A DNA stretch of 64,000 nucleotides from Candidatus Cloacimonadota bacterium (GTDB lineage: Bacteria > Cloacimonadota > Cloacimonadia > Cloacimonadales > Cloacimonadaceae), in assembly GCA_012728875.1 (NCBI GenBank), contig JAAYEF010000016.1, positions 1 through 64,000 of the forward strand, read 5' to 3'. How positions within the stretch are numbered: the first letter of the stretch is position 1; every line of letters begins with the position of its first letter. A program made the position numbers and the translations under genes. The notes below the pieces were generated by a model that saw only the letters and a program-made list of their open reading frames with translations, had not been told where the DNA came from and searched no databases. This document shows positions 33,929 through 42,121 of the stretch, in pieces.

Positions 33929-34952
33929 TGGCAAGGAATATCGCAGCGTCTGGTGGGAAAACGGACGCCTGCACATGATCGACCAAAACAGGATTCCCCA
34001 AGATTTCAGCCTGATGGAGTTTACCGACCATCTCCAGGTTGCCGATGCCATCCGAAACATGAACGTGCGCGGTGCTCCCGCCATCGGAGCGGCGGCAGCC
34101 TTTGCCATGGCTCTGGCAGCGCAAAACGCCACAGACCACGGCTTTCGCGCTCAAGTGCGCAAGGCCAGGGAACTGCTGCTTTCCACCCGCCCCACCGCGG
34201 TGGACCTGCAGGTTGGGGTGGATCACGTTTATGAACAAACCATAAAATTCATTCCAGACTTGGCCCACGCACGGCAGGTGGCACTGCTTGCGGCTCAGGA
34301 ATTTGCCAATCAAAGTGCGGAAGACTGCCGTCTGATTGGAGAACAGGGCCTGCACTTGATTCCCGACGGCTCACGCATCCTAACCCACTGCAACGCAGGA
34401 GCTTTGGCAACTGTGGACTGGGGTACCGCCCTGGCGGTTCTGCGCCTGGCTCATCGCAAGGGACGCAACATCTTTGTATATGTCAGCGAAACCCGCCCCC
34501 GGCATCAGGGTTCAAAAATCACCGCCTGGGAACTTCAGCAGGAAGGCATCCCCCACGCCGTGATCCCGGACAGCGCCAGCGCTTTCTATTTCTGGAAAAA
34601 AGAGATAGACCTCGTGATCACCGGTGCGGACAGGGTTTGCCTGAACGGAGACATCGCCAACAAAATCGGCACCTACGACAAAGCCGTGCTTGCCCACCAC
34701 CACGGCGTTCCCTTCTACATTGCCGCCCCGCTTTCCACCTTCGATTTTTCCTGCGCCCAGGGTTCCGGAATCCCCATCGAATTTCGTGACTCAAGCGAAA
34801 TCACCTACTATGGCGGGCAAATCACCGCAAACCCCGGCTCCGATGTGCTCAATCCCGGTTTCGATATCACCCCCGCAGACCTGATCTCCGGCATTGTGAC
34901 CCCCAAAGGCGTTTTCAAAGCCGCGGAAGCCGCGCAAAAGGTTCAGGAATGA
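33918..34952 (+). CDS. mtnA: S-methyl-5-thioribose-1-phosphate isomerase
   Basis: Isomerises 5-methylthioribose-1-phosphate to the ribulose form in methylthioadenosine salvage. 344 residues with NMNVRGAPAIGAAAAFAMAL, the catalytic Cys in LTHCNAGALAT, ETRPRHQGSKITAWEL and the catalytic Asp in GADRVCLNGDIANKIGTY. eIF2B-related fold. GGAG lies upstream inside the end of the YfhO-like gene, and the stop overlaps mtaD by ATGA. Pairing with mtaD implies that MTA is first deaminated to methylthioinosine and then phosphorolysed before MtnA acts; that order is inference. Confidence 0.95.
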   Translation: MIINGKEYRSVWWENGRLHMIDQNRIPQDFSLMEFTDHLQVADAIRNMNVRGAPAIGAAAAFAMALAAQNATDHGFRAQVRKARELLLSTRPTAVDLQVGVDHVYEQTIKFIPDLAHARQVALLAAQEFANQSAEDCRLIGEQGLHLIPDGSRILTHCNAGALATVDWGTALAVLRLAHRKGRNIFVYVSETRPRHQGSKITAWELQQEGIPHAVIPDSASAFYFWKKEIDLVITGADRVCLNGDIANKIGTYDKAVLAHHHGVPFYIAAPLSTFDFSCAQGSGIPIEFRDSSEITYYGGQITANPGSDVLNPGFDITPADLISGIVTPKGVFKAAEAAQKVQE

Positions 34953-36286
34953 AAGACAAGCCACGCAAAGAGATAGACCTCATCCTAAGAGGCGGAACCG
35001 TGCTAACCATGGACCCCGATATGCAGGTTTTGGAAAACCAGGTGATCGCCATCCAAGACGGCCGCATCATCGACATCTGCGCACCAGAGGAAGCCAACTA
35101 CCGTGCCACCAAGGTATTAAACACCAGCGACTGCATCGTGATGCCTGGCCTGATCAACACCCACACCCATTTGCCCATGACCTTTTTCCGCGGCTTGGCA
35201 GACGACCTTCCCCTGCAAAAATGGCTCAATGGCTACATCTGGCCGCTGGAAGCCAAGCTTTTGAACCGTGAAGTCATCAGCCAGGCGGCGCTTCACGGTG
35301 CCTGCGAGATGATAAAAAACGGCATCACCCAAATCCACGACATGTATTTCGATATGCCCGCCGTGGCAAAATCCTGTTCCCAAGCTGGCTTGCGTGCCCT
35401 CATCGGGGAAGCGGTTTTGGATCTGCGCGGCAATTCCGAAGAAGTGCGCGCCACCTTGGGAAACAAGGTTTTGGAACTGCGCCAGCGCTTTGCGGACGAC
35501 CCGCTTTTGGACTTCAACCTGGCGCCCCACTCCATCTACGGCTGCAGCGAAAAGACCCTGAAAAAGTGTGCCGAAGTTGCGGAAAAACACGGCATTCTGC
35601 TCCACATGCACATTTCCGAAACCCAAAATGAAGTGGATGACTGCCTCAAGGAACACGGCGTCAAACCCGTTTTCTACCTGCAGAAAGTTGGCATCCTTGC
35701 CCTGCCTGCACTGTATGCACACGGAGTTTGGACCGATGCCGAAGAAATCGCGCTCATGGCAAAAAACCCAGCCTCCATCGCCATCTGCAGCGATTCAAAC
35801 CTGAAGCTCGCCTCTGGCATCCTGCCCCTGGCGGAATATCTCAAACAGGGTGTGAACCTCAGTTTTGCCACCGACGGTGTGGCGAGTAACAACAATCTGG
35901 ACCTCCTGGCGGAAATGGACCTCACCGCAAAGCTCCATAAAGCCGTGAACTCCGATCCCGCCTTCCTTCCCGCCGCAGAAACCCTCAAAATTGCCACTGT
36001 GGGCGGAGCCCGGGCGCTCGGCGTATCCGAAAAACGCGGCTCGCTGGAAATTGGCAAGGATGCCGATATCTGCGTGCTGGACCTCAATGCCCTGGAGTGC
36101 CAACCCGTCTATAATCCCTATTCCCATGTGATTTACAGCCTCGGTTCCCGGCACGTGCGGGATGTTGTGATCAACGGCGAAGTGGTTTTGGAAAACCAGG
36201 TGCTCACCCGGGTGGACGAGGACGGGATCATCGAAGCTGCCCAAGCTTGGAAGTCTCACATCCTCAAGGAATTGGATCTGCTATGA
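34949..36286 (+). CDS. mtaD: 5-methylthioadenosine/S-adenosylhomocysteine deaminase
   Basis: A 445-residue amidohydrolase with metal ligands His72 and His74 (GLINTHTHLPM), a further His in HMHISETQNEVDD, the Asp in ATDGVASNNNLDLL, and the RGLADDLPLQKWL segment typical of MTA/SAH deaminases. It turns MTA into methylthioinosine and SAH into S-inosylhomocysteine, relieving product inhibition of methyl transfer and polyamine synthesis. ATGA overlaps at both ends tie it to mtnA and smpB. Confidence 0.93.
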   Translation: MKDKPRKEIDLILRGGTVLTMDPDMQVLENQVIAIQDGRIIDICAPEEANYRATKVLNTSDCIVMPGLINTHTHLPMTFFRGLADDLPLQKWLNGYIWPLEAKLLNREVISQAALHGACEMIKNGITQIHDMYFDMPAVAKSCSQAGLRALIGEAVLDLRGNSEEVRATLGNKVLELRQRFADDPLLDFNLAPHSIYGCSEKTLKKCAEVAEKHGILLHMHISETQNEVDDCLKEHGVKPVFYLQKVGILALPALYAHGVWTDAEEIALMAKNPASIAICSDSNLKLASGILPLAEYLKQGVNLSFATDGVASNNNLDLLAEMDLTAKLHKAVNSDPAFLPAAETLKIATVGGARALGVSEKRGSLEIGKDADICVLDLNALECQPVYNPYSHVIYSLGSRHVRDVVINGEVVLENQVLTRVDEDGIIEAAQAWKSHILKELDLL

Positions 36287-36717
36287 TGATCAAGAACCGC
36301 CGCGCTCTGCACGACTATTTTGTGATCCAAAAGCTGGAGGCCGGAATTTCCCTCGAAGGCAGCGAAATCAAATCCATCCGCGCCGGAAAGGTCAATTTTA
36401 AAGACAGTTACGCCCGCATCATCGATGGCGAATGCTGGCTGGTCAACCTCCACATTTCCCCCTTTGAAAAGTCCTCCCACTTCATCCCGGATCCCACTCG
36501 CAAACGCAAGCTGCTGTTGCACAAACACGAAATCCGCCGTCTGCGCGTTCGGACCGAAGAACAGGGTATGACCATCGTGCCGCTGGAAATCTTTATCAAC
36601 GAAAAAGGCCTCTGCAAGGTGACCCTCGCCCTCGCCAAGGGTAAAAAAACTTACGATAAACGCGAAACCCTGCACCAAAAAAACATGGAGCGCGATCGCG
36701 CCCGTGAAGAGCGCTGA
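36283..36717 (+). CDS. smpB: SsrA-binding protein
   Basis: 144 residues. The N-terminus NRRALHDYFVIQKLEAGISLEGSEIKSIRAGKVNFKDSYARI (quoted by its key parts NRRALHDYF and EIKSIRAGKVNFKDSYA) and the basic tail KGKKTYDKRETLHQKN are diagnostic of SmpB, which brings tmRNA to stalled ribosomes. I take the ATG at 36283, overlapping the mtaD stop as ATGA; ATG 36286 is an equal alternative. The tmRNA gene is not in the window. Confidence 0.96.
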   Translation: MMIKNRRALHDYFVIQKLEAGISLEGSEIKSIRAGKVNFKDSYARIIDGECWLVNLHISPFEKSSHFIPDPTRKRKLLLHKHEIRRLRVRTEEQGMTIVPLEIFINEKGLCKVTLALAKGKKTYDKRETLHQKNMERDRAREER

Positions 36718-36885
36718 CCACTGCTATCTGCCTATCTTTTAAAGAGTTCCACCCCCTCTGTCAAGATTTAAGTTGCCATAAACACGGTCTTGAAAATCTT
36801 GGTATCAAAGCAATTCATTTTCTTTAATTAAATAAAATGGACAGGGAGGCAGTGGCTTTCCTGCTCAAACATAAAGGTTTTAATA

Positions 36886-37263
36886 ATGTATAAACTTAGC
36901 GTAACCGATTCCTTCAGCGCAGCCCACCGTCTCTGCGGATACGAAGGCGCCTGCAGCAACCTGCATGGTCACAACTGGTCCGTGCGTGTGGCGCTCACTG
37001 CCCAAAAGCTTGATGACATTGGCATGGCGATGGATTTTGGCCTCATCAAGAGCCTGCTCAAAGAAATCACCGACGAGCTCGACCATGCCTATCTGAATGA
37101 CCTGCCGGGGTTTAAAGACATCAATCCCACGTCCGAAAACCTGGCGCGCCATATCTTTGAGCGCATGCAAAAAAGCCTTGCCGACCCCGCCATCCGGGTG
37201 ACAGAGGTCGAAATCTGCGAATCCCCCAGTTCCAGCGTGGTGTATTATGGTCCGCTTCGTTGA
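36886..37263 (+). CDS. queD: 6-carboxytetrahydropterin synthase
   Basis: Converts dihydroneopterin triphosphate to 6-carboxytetrahydropterin, a queuosine precursor. 125 residues with zinc ligands His14 (FSAAHRL), His27 and His29 (NLHGHNW), catalytic Cys23 four residues before HGH, the His in LDHAYLND and the Glu in CESPSSSV. No other queuosine gene lies nearby. Its end overlaps engB by 17 bases. Confidence 0.94.
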   Translation: MYKLSVTDSFSAAHRLCGYEGACSNLHGHNWSVRVALTAQKLDDIGMAMDFGLIKSLLKEITDELDHAYLNDLPGFKDINPTSENLARHIFERMQKSLADPAIRVTEVEICESPSSSVVYYGPLR

Positions 37264-37861
37264 ATCCTTCTTTGTGAAAAGCGCGGTGGAACCGGAAGAC
37301 TATCCTGCCAGCGCCTATCCCGAATTTGCCTTTGCCGGACGCAGCAACGTGGGAAAATCCACCCTGATCAACCTGCTCACAAACAACAGCAAACTTGCCA
37401 AAACCAGCGGCACTCCCGGCAAAACCCGCCTGCTGAATTTCTTTCTCATCCGCTGGAAAGACGACAGCGACGACAGCCAGGGGCGCCTCCAACTCACCGA
37501 CCTTCCCGGCTATGGCTATGCCGAGGTTTCCCAGGCCGAACAGGAAAAATGGCGCCGCATGCTGGACCACTATTTTGATCAGCGGGAAGAGCTGAAGGGC
37601 ATGATCGTGCTGGTGGACATCCGCCGTGAAGCGGATCCCAAGGACATTTTGATGCTGGAATTGCTCCGCCTGCGCGGCATCGACCACTGTGTGGTTGCCA
37701 CCAAGGCAGACAAAATCCCAAAAACCAAACTGCCCAAAACCCTCAAGCTTCTTTCTCACGGCCTTGGCTTGGGAAACGCACCCATCACAGCCGTTTCGGC
37801 GCTGAAAAACTCTGGATTGGAGCCGCTCTACGACTGGATTGGCCAGCGCGCTAAACCCTGA
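37247..37861 (+). CDS. engB: Ribosome-biogenesis GTPase EngB/YsxC
   Basis: 204-residue TrmE-Era-EngA-EngB-Septin GTPase: G1 GRSNVGKST (31-39), G2/linker TSGTPGKTRLLNFF, G3 DLPGYGYA, G4 TKADK. Needed for 50S subunit assembly in most bacteria. The start lies within the end of queD and the stop overlaps the ATG of mnmG by one base. Confidence 0.95.
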   Translation: MVRFVESFFVKSAVEPEDYPASAYPEFAFAGRSNVGKSTLINLLTNNSKLAKTSGTPGKTRLLNFFLIRWKDDSDDSQGRLQLTDLPGYGYAEVSQAEQEKWRRMLDHYFDQREELKGMIVLVDIRREADPKDILMLELLRLRGIDHCVVATKADKIPKTKLPKTLKLLSHGLGLGNAPITAVSALKNSGLEPLYDWIGQRAKP

Positions 37862-39690
37862 TGCCGCTTGACTTTGACCTGATCGTTGTGGGCGGGGGCA
37901 ACGCCGGGGTGGAAGCCGCTTTGGCAGCCGCAAGGCGGGGTGCGAACACCGCGCTCTTTGTCCTGAAACTGGAATCCATCGGTCGCCTCAGTTGCAATCC
38001 CTCCATCGGCGGACCCGCCAAAGGTCACCTCGCCAGAGAAATAGACGCCCTGGGCGGTGAACTTGGACACATTGCCGATCTCTCCGGCATCCATTTCCGC
38101 ATGCTGAACCGCAGCAAAGGTCCCGCCGTCTGGGCTCCCCGCGCCCAAAACGACCGCATTCTCTATTCCCAGCTCATGCGCGAGCAGGTGGAGCGCCAGG
38201 AAAACCTCAGCCTCATCGAAGCCTCCATCGTCCAGATCATTGTGGAAAAGGGTCGCGCCGTGGGAGTGCGCAGTAGCCTGGGTCAAGCCTACCATGCCGG
38301 GCAGATCATCCTGGCACCCGGCACCTTTTTGCGCGGCATGATCCATGTGGGCAAAGTTTCCGTCTCCGGCGGACGCAGCGGCGAACCTGCCGCCAACGAA
38401 CTCTCCCAAGACCTTCTGCGCCATGGCTTTAAGCTGGAGCGCTTCAAAACCGGAACCCCGCCCCGCGTGGACCTGCGCAGCCTGGATTTTTCCCAGCTGG
38501 AAGAACAGCCCGGCGACCCCCAGCCCGAAGGCTTTTCCTGGTATCGTGACCTCACTTTGAAAAACCTGGTGAGCTGCTACATGACGCGCACCACCCCCGA
38601 AACCCACAGAATCATCAGCGAAAACCTCGATCAATCCTCACTTTACGGCGGCATCATCCAAGGCATCGGGCCCCGCTACTGCCCTTCCATCGAAGACAAG
38701 ATCGTAAAATTTCCCCAGCGCGACAGCCACCAGATTTTCATCGAGCCGGAAGGCTTGAACACTTTTGAATCCTATGTGAACGGCGTTTCCACCTCCCTGC
38801 CCCCGGATATCCAGGAAAGCATCCTGCACAGCATCCCCGGCTTGGAACACGCTCGGGTGATGCGCCACGCCTATGCCATCGAATATGACTGCATCGACCC
38901 CTCCGAAATTGACGCCAGCCTGCAATGCAGAAGAATCAAGGGTTTGTGGCTGGCAGGCCAGATCAATGGCAGTTCCGGCTATGAAGAAGCCGCCGCACAG
39001 GGCATCATGGCGGGCATTAACGCCACCCTGGCTCTGGAAGGGCGCGAACCCATCATCCTCAGCCGCTCCCAGGCCTACATCGGTGTTTTGATCGACGACC
39101 TCGTAACCCGCGGTACAAACGAACCCTACCGCATGTTCACCTCCCGCGCGGAATACAGGCTGTTGCTGCGTCAGGACAACCGCGACGAAAGCCTCATGCC
39201 TCTGGGACACGAACTTGGTTTGCTTTCAGAGCAGCGCTGGCAGCGTTTCAAACGCAGCATGGAACTGAAGGAAAGGGAGCTTGAGCACCTCAGAACACAA
39301 AAAACCCAAGCCCACCCCGACCTGCGCGAACCCCAAAAATTTGCCGCCCTCCTGAAAAGACCAGAAATCACCCTGCAAGAGCTTGAAAAATATGGCTATA
39401 AGCCTTCCCCGGAGGTCACGCCAGACATTCTTCGCCGCTGCGAACTCGAGATAAAATATGAAGGCTACTTAAAACGCGCAGAGGATGAACTTCAGCGCTT
39501 CAAAGCCGCGGAAGACCTTGCCCTGGCGGAAGATATCGACTATCAAAGCATCGAAACCATCGCCTGGGAAGCCCGGGAAAAACTGGCAAAAATCAAGCCT
39601 CGCAGCCTGGGACAGGCAATGCGCATCCCCGGAGTCAATTTCACCGACACCGCGGCGCTCCTGGTCTGGCTGCGCCGAACCGGGAAATAA
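37861..39690 (+). CDS. mnmG: tRNA uridine 5-carboxymethylaminomethyl modification enzyme
   Basis: FAD enzyme that works with MnmE to modify U34 of tRNAs. 609 residues: Rossmann VVGGGNAGVEAA (9-20), LSCNPSIGGPAKGHLAREIDALGG, the CNPSIGG Cys, FKTGTPPRVD, GLWLAGQINGSSGYEEAAAQG and a C-terminal helical domain (EIDYQSIETI-like: DIDYQSIETIAWEAREKLAK). Overlaps engB by one base. Converges with the DUF5916-like gene. Confidence 0.97.
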   Translation: MPLDFDLIVVGGGNAGVEAALAAARRGANTALFVLKLESIGRLSCNPSIGGPAKGHLAREIDALGGELGHIADLSGIHFRMLNRSKGPAVWAPRAQNDRILYSQLMREQVERQENLSLIEASIVQIIVEKGRAVGVRSSLGQAYHAGQIILAPGTFLRGMIHVGKVSVSGGRSGEPAANELSQDLLRHGFKLERFKTGTPPRVDLRSLDFSQLEEQPGDPQPEGFSWYRDLTLKNLVSCYMTRTTPETHRIISENLDQSSLYGGIIQGIGPRYCPSIEDKIVKFPQRDSHQIFIEPEGLNTFESYVNGVSTSLPPDIQESILHSIPGLEHARVMRHAYAIEYDCIDPSEIDASLQCRRIKGLWLAGQINGSSGYEEAAAQGIMAGINATLALEGREPIILSRSQAYIGVLIDDLVTRGTNEPYRMFTSRAEYRLLLRQDNRDESLMPLGHELGLLSEQRWQRFKRSMELKERELEHLRTQKTQAHPDLREPQKFAALLKRPEITLQELEKYGYKPSPEVTPDILRRCELEIKYEGYLKRAEDELQRFKAAEDLALAEDIDYQSIETIAWEAREKLAKIKPRSLGQAMRIPGVNFTDTAALLVWLRRTGK

Positions 39691-39716
39691 ACTATCTCAA
39701 TCCGCGTGCGCCAAAA

Positions 39717-41828
39717 TCAAATGGTGACGCTCAGCTTCAAATAAACCGTGGACATATCCTTCCTGAACTCTCCCAGCGGAGCAGTCCAAGTGGAAGCTTC
39801 CTCCTGCGTTTGGGCTGATTTCAAACCCAGATACAAAAACCAATCCGGCTTAAACTCATAGCGCAGATTTCCAAAGTAGCTCAATTCCGCTGAGCTTTCC
39901 AGCTTTTCATAGGTGCTCAAGCCGCTTCCCATCGATATTTTAAAACTTGGACTGGGGGTGAAGTCCAGCCCCGCGTTGGCAACAATATATTGATTGTCCA
40001 ACAGCATGAAATATCCTGGAATCAGCTCCACCGTCTGCCGCCTGTAACCTTTGTGATTCCAGGTTCCGGATACCCATAAAGAGAGGCTGTCAAAGGGTTT
40101 CACCTTTGCCGAGCCGCCAAGCGAGTGTTTGGGATAGGTGTCTGAAAGAGCGTACACCAATTCGTTTCCAACGTTATAAACTCCGGTAAATTGCAGGTTT
40201 TTCCGGTTTCCCCAGCCGAAGTTGACTGCCGCAACGTAAACCTCATGCAGATTGTCCCATAAATCAGGCCCCAGTGCGTAGGCCCCGTATGAGGACATGA
40301 ACATATTACCGATGTTGATGTTTGCTGAAAGCATCGCTTCTTTACTTAAAAAAGTATCTGCGCTCAGGTTCATCCATGCCAGTTGTCCCCATCCGGTAAG
40401 ACCCACAACTATCATTTTTTTATCCATATAGAATTTGCTCCAACCCGCTGATCCGGAAACATGGGCCATATCGTTGTCGGTCAAATATCCAGCGTCGTAG
40501 GAAAGGTCTTTGGAAAGCCAGCCGCCGCCCAGACTGAAAGCAAAATCCCCCGGGCTGTAAGCCAGATCCAGTTTGGTTTGATAGCCAATATCGGGCTCAG
40601 TCATTCCCAAAGCTTCGTTCTTGCTGGCTGAAAGGTTATATCCGGCTCCAATGCTCAGGCGCGGAATGGGTTCCCACCTCGTAGCTCCGCTGTAAAGATG
40701 ACCGTAATATCCGCTGTTCATGCGGCTCACCAGTGCGTTTCTGAATTTGAATGCTTTCCATCCGGGGTTCAATGCCAGCACCTGGTAGTAGTCGCCGCGG
40801 TTCAGCAGATAATCTCCAATTTTAATGTCTTTATCCCAGGCTGCCAACGCTCCCCAATTCAGGTTTCCCAGGTTTCCCGTGCCTTTGGCGGCGATGCGCG
40901 GCTGCACGATGTTTCTGGAATAAAATACGTTCCAATCCAAGCCGAAAACATCCAAATCCTCCGTGAAGAAAAAGCGGTTTTCGTCGTAGTAAGGCGGATC
41001 TTTTTGGTTATAATCGTCACGCGCGCTGTCCATCGGAATGTCGGAATAGTCAGGATTCAGGGCAATCTTGATGCGTGTACGCTGCCCGGGGTTGAAAAGG
41101 ATGTCCAGGCCCACGTGTTCCGGGTCAAAGCTGCTTTCACGACTAATCAGGTCATAGCTTTTCACAAAATAGGGTTTCAGAGAAAAGTCCAGCTTGTGCC
41201 TCACCTGACTTTGCAGTTCGATATCCTGCGCCTTCAAAAAATAATCCTTTCCATCCTTGGTGTTCGCATAGGGAAAAGAAAAATACTCCTGCTTGTGATG
41301 GTGATAGCGGGTCAAAATGATTTTCCATTGATAGGGAAGCTCCTGTTTGAAGCGCAGTTCATCCAAGGGAATCCGCATGGTCACCTGCCAGATTTTATCA
41401 CGTATCTCGCTGGTGTAGCTGTAGTTACTGTTCCAGGAATAGTCCACATTCATGCGCGAATCCCGAACCCCGTCAACGAGGTTTCCCAAGGGGTAGGCTG
41501 CGTAATAATAGGCGTAATGCGCATCGGGGATGGTGATCAGTTGCACCCGCATGAAGTCCGACGTAGGAGCCTCATCCCGCATGGAAATGGCACCTTTATG
41601 AAAGTTTTCATCGATCTCCGCCTCAAAACGGATCACCAAATCGCCACCATGCTGCCAAAGCCAGGCCTTGGTTTCCAGCCTTTCAGGTTTTTTATCATCG
41701 GGATCCACACGCACGAGACCGGTAATCAGGTTTTCATCAGTCAAAACCGGTTCCGTGGAATCCGGCAACACCATCGCGCCGCAATGTACCATCAGCGCCA
41801 CAAAAATCAAAACATACCATTTTTTCAT
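39717..41828 (-). CDS. DUF5916-like outer-membrane protein with N-terminal CBM9-like domain
   Basis: 703 residues with a signal peptide (MKKWYVLIFVALMVHCGAMV). Residues ~40-200 resemble the CBM9/DOMON-like domain found at the start of DUF5916 proteins (AWLWQHGGDLVIRFEAEID, WQVTMRIPLDELRF); the segment NPDYSDIPMDSARDD followed by YYDENRFFFTEDLDVFG matches the family's conserved linker; the rest is a beta-barrel ending in TVYLKLSVTI. Function unknown, perhaps surface glycan handling. A run of eleven G residues lies 64 bases upstream of its start. Confidence 0.8.
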   Translation of the reverse strand: MKKWYVLIFVALMVHCGAMVLPDSTEPVLTDENLITGLVRVDPDDKKPERLETKAWLWQHGGDLVIRFEAEIDENFHKGAISMRDEAPTSDFMRVQLITIPDAHYAYYYAAYPLGNLVDGVRDSRMNVDYSWNSNYSYTSEIRDKIWQVTMRIPLDELRFKQELPYQWKIILTRYHHHKQEYFSFPYANTKDGKDYFLKAQDIELQSQVRHKLDFSLKPYFVKSYDLISRESSFDPEHVGLDILFNPGQRTRIKIALNPDYSDIPMDSARDDYNQKDPPYYDENRFFFTEDLDVFGLDWNVFYSRNIVQPRIAAKGTGNLGNLNWGALAAWDKDIKIGDYLLNRGDYYQVLALNPGWKAFKFRNALVSRMNSGYYGHLYSGATRWEPIPRLSIGAGYNLSASKNEALGMTEPDIGYQTKLDLAYSPGDFAFSLGGGWLSKDLSYDAGYLTDNDMAHVSGSAGWSKFYMDKKMIVVGLTGWGQLAWMNLSADTFLSKEAMLSANINIGNMFMSSYGAYALGPDLWDNLHEVYVAAVNFGWGNRKNLQFTGVYNVGNELVYALSDTYPKHSLGGSAKVKPFDSLSLWVSGTWNHKGYRRQTVELIPGYFMLLDNQYIVANAGLDFTPSPSFKISMGSGLSTYEKLESSAELSYFGNLRYEFKPDWFLYLGLKSAQTQEEASTWTAPLGEFRKDMSTVYLKLSVTI

Positions 41829-41891
41829 GCTTCCATCTCCTAAATCCAGATTGAGTATAAAGCTTAATTTAGATGTGGCACAACCATAAAT

Positions 41892-41902
41892 GGGGGGGGG
41901 GG
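41892..41902. repeat. Homopolymeric G tract (11 bases)
   Basis: Eleven consecutive G residues in the 293-bp gap between two divergent genes, 64 bases upstream of the DUF5916-like start codon and about 220 bases upstream of the acyl-CoA synthetase. Such tracts slip easily in replication and are used for phase variation elsewhere. Confidence 0.8.
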
Positions 41903-42121
41903 TAATATGTCAACAAAAATCTATCCACGGGAACATTTTTTACATTTTTAAGCAACCTCAGCCACCCCCTCCGGTAACTTTGTCTGAACACAAAATAGAA
42001 GAAACCTTAGCACTTTATAGCGTTATAACATCCCTGAATTCAACATATTTGGCAAGCTGGAATAAACAATGCTTGACAGTAATCGGCGATTTGTGAATTT
42101 GCCAAGCTAAATGGAGAAAAT

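Noticed and set aside
36718-36885. tmRNA or other RNA gene after smpB
   Set aside because: The 168-base gap lacks a tRNA-like acceptor end, a T-arm or a tag reading frame.
41890-42096. 68-codon frame starting at the G tract
   Set aside because: No ribosome site, the frame begins with a string of Gly codons, and the sequence has no family resemblance.
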